Shown here: piece after piece, positions 62,401-64,000 of the stretch
Layout of the letters: each line of letters begins with the position of its first letter
Numbering within the stretch: position 1 is the first letter of the stretch
Assembly (NCBI RefSeq): GCF_905475395.1
Contig: NC_058342.1
Location: 32,570,140-32,634,139 of the forward strand
Length of the DNA stretch: 64,000 nucleotides
Source: Chrysoperla carnea
Taxonomy: Eukaryota > Arthropoda > Insecta > Neuroptera > Chrysopidae
Reading direction: 5' to 3'
Notes under the pieces: generated by a model
Told to the model about the DNA's origin: nothing
Seen by the model: the letters and a program-made list of their open reading frames with translations, nothing else
Databases searched by the model: none
Position numbers and translations under genes: made by a program

Positions 62401-63597
62401 TCGATGCCAAATCATTTTTCGATGTACTCGTCGAAGTCGACGTCGAAACAACAGTACTTGTAGATGTTTTTTTATCCTTAAAATGTTTGAGTGTATGACG
62501 TAATGATTTAAATTCCTGTAATTGTGATATTTCAAAATTTGCTTTGACAGGACATATTTCCCACATTTCATTCTCAAAAAATATACGTAATTCTTCTAAA
62601 CGTGATGAATGGTAATTTTGTAAGTAGCTAACACTTTTACGACGGATTGCTTCCTGTAATTCTTCTGATTTACTATCACAAAATTCTTCACCAATTTTTA
62701 TTAATCTAGAAAGAAAATTTCATTCGTTATTGCGCTTGGGAAATGTCGCAAACTAAATTCAATTACGAAAAAAAGTATCAAAATCGCCTTCACAATATGG
62801 GGATCGCTAATGATCCCACTTGTAGAGCTTGTATAGAGGATGATGATACTTTCATACATGTTATTTGCACCTGCAGAAATCTGCAGGGCGTTAGATTTAG
62901 AATGTTCAGGTCCGAAACCTTGGATCCATCTATCCTGGAAGAGATTCCGACGGAACAGTTGAGGGCTTTCTAGGTGGCGTCTGGCTTCGACAGAATCCTT
63001 TTTCTTCATCTGATTTTAATAGCACCTCCTACCTGAAGATTCCTCGTTTTCGGGTGGCAGGCGTTCTTAAGGAGAGCACAGAGGACTCTTGATCTAGGTG
63101 CTAGGGAACCACTTGCGGTACCCCTCTTTGTCTTATTATTATTATACCTTCATTTACTTGACTAAGATCACAAAAAGCGAATAATTAAGCGACTTAAAAA
63201 CTAACCTATGTAAAATGCTTAAAATTTGTACAAAATTCTCAAATTGAAAAACTTCTAAATTGGCATTTATTAAAAATGTGGCAACTTTTGATTGTATATC
63301 GTTCCATAATTTCACAACACCATTTTCCAATTTTTGTTTAATGTAATTTTGATTGAGTGTGTCCTCAAAATCGGGTGTGGTTGGTGAGCGTGGTGAATTT
63401 ATTGAATTCTCTGTTGACGATTGACGTGACGATGTTTGTGTGTCTTGGAAATTGAATGTCGGTGACATTGACAAACTCTGATGGTCTGGTTTTGGATTTA
63501 AATGATACTGTGATATTCGATAATAGCTGGTTATTATCACCCAAAAACTTTTGCATAAATCTATTAAACACGCTAAAAAATCGCCGGTTGATACATA
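59433..63597 (-). CDS. VPS50: VPS50 / syndetin, EARP/GARPII tethering subunit (5' end off window)
   Basis: Exons: 63597-63206, 62705-62273, 61785-61691, 61627-61387, 61161-60775, 60433-60275, 60196-60075, 60006-59823, 59543-59433; phases agree and give the last 707 residues (human VPS50 is about 964). Family signatures, N to [42 protein letters not shown]-like [106 protein letters not shown] and the end [20 protein letters not shown]50 (CCDC132) replaces VPS54 in the GARP-related EARP complex with VPS51-53 and tethers vesicles recycling from endosomes to the plasma membrane. Ser/Thr-rich stretches (about 62400-62470 and 63380-63440) are disordered inserts. The remaining N-terminal exons should lie right of position 64000; no further exon was found in 63598-64000. 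Confidence 0.93.
60498..60737. mobile_element. hAT-like MITE, 240 bp
   Basis: The left end CAGTGGCGAATTTATTAAAT pairs with the right end 'tttattaaattagccactg'. Flanks TTAAAGTA and TTTAAGTG agree at 6 of 8 positions, compatible with an old 8-bp duplication. It is inserted in the VPS50 intron 60434-60774. No coding sequence. Confidence 0.6.
61803..62056. mobile_element. MITE family A, copy 4
   Basis: It ends 'gagtttcacgtccttatata' then ATGTTCTTG as copy 1 does. It contains 'gggagggaagcaggaaaa', 'ttttcaatcaattgaaat', 'cctgatgcgtattacaaagt' and 'gcccagataggcgtcgta'. Inserted in the VPS50 intron 61786-62272. Confidence 0.75.
62743..63120 (+). pseudogene. Non-LTR retrotransposon ORF2 tail and 3' end in a VPS50 intron
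   Basis: The plus strand encodes [19 protein letters not shown] followed by the cluster C-x2-C-x10-H-x3-C-x-C ([19 protein letters not shown]), the post-RNase H Cys/His motif of non-LTR elements. It is antisense to VPS50. The 3' end resembles 57720-57960. No RT portion is present. Confidence 0.65.
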
Positions 63598-64000
63598 CTA
63601 AAACAAAAATATTTTTTTAATAATTAATAAGTGAACAAGGTCGTGTTTAATAATTATACCACAATTAGTAAATTCTTTAAAAAACAAGTGAAAACAAACA
63701 ATTGGCTGAGTTAATTGTTGAAATACCATATACAGGGCGTTCTGTTATTGACTGCAGATCGTTGGCCTACAGAATAAGCTCATAAAGGCGAAGGGAAAAG
63801 TTTTTTACCAATTTTCGATCTGAGGCCTACTTTAATAGATAATTAACCAAATAAATTAATATAAAATTAATACTAAGTAAATAGTTTTATCGAATCACAG
63901 TTCACTTAGATATTAAAGGCAATACCAACCTATTACATAAACAAAGTGAGCTTAAGATTTGAAACTTCATGCGTACAAAGTTCAATTAACTCAAGATCTG
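63598..64000. other. VPS50 intron running off the window
   Basis: It has no exon that I can support. At 63686-63733 is a repeat end ('aaaacaaacaattggctgag' then 'ttaattgttgaaatacc') that also occurs inverted at 41567-41612 and, shortened, at 26029-26052. Confidence 0.5.

Noticed and set aside
1-64000. A novel defence, toxin or biosynthetic gene system
   Set aside because: All substantial coding sequence belongs to four conserved eukaryotic families or to transposon remnants. Nothing suggests a clustered functional system.

Overview
This is a eukaryotic nuclear window. It is AT-rich and full of homopolymer runs, with spliced genes (GT-AG introns from about 60 bases to over 2 kb), diverse transposon debris and no operons. 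The gene content points to an arthropod, most likely an insect: a vig/SERBP1-type RNA-binding protein, a HUWE1-type giant HECT ligase, a type II membrane aminopeptidase of the M1 family and a VPS50/syndetin subunit. I cannot place the species or order from sequence alone.

Layout. 1-3.9 kb: repeat-rich 3' flank with a pogo-like TIR element (183-570) and a 742-bp TIR element that encloses a non-LTR retrotransposon 3' fragment. 3978-8482 (-): vig/SERBP1/HABP4 family gene, 4 coding exons, 494 codons. 8.5-16.2 kb: intergenic, with a long-inverted-repeat element, a TIR MITE and two pogo-like elements, one carrying a 191-nt palindrome. 16198-36972 (-): complete HUWE1 orthologue. I resolved 23 coding exons whose lengths sum to 13,047 nt (4,348 codons plus stop), with every splice phase compatible. 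Its introns hold retrotransposon pieces, a perfect 22-bp hairpin, a MITE and a palindromic ~306-bp satellite. 37-46.5 kb: intergenic, with a ~141-bp tandem repeat and a perfect 37-bp inverted repeat. 47053-53393 (+): M1 aminopeptidase, 13 resolved exons and 962 codons from the nearest ATG (a further 5' exon is possible), carrying GAMDN in place of GAMEN. One intron is built of four copies of the palindromic 306-bp satellite; another holds a hAT element with an 8-bp target duplication. 53.4-59.4 kb: intergenic, with two pogo-like elements and an unexplained 128-codon ORF. 59433-63597 (-): the 3' nine exons (707 codons) of VPS50; the 5' part lies beyond the right edge.

The four genes have unrelated jobs: mRNA/ribosome binding, ubiquitin ligation, ectopeptidase activity and endosome recycling. 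They are not a functional cluster. vig and HUWE1 run the same way, HUWE1 and the aminopeptidase are divergent, and the aminopeptidase and VPS50 are convergent. I found no CRISPR array, tRNA, rRNA or defence-type system. The most unusual structure is the palindromic 306-bp satellite shared between introns of HUWE1 and the aminopeptidase, followed by the perfect hairpins and the GAMDN substitution.
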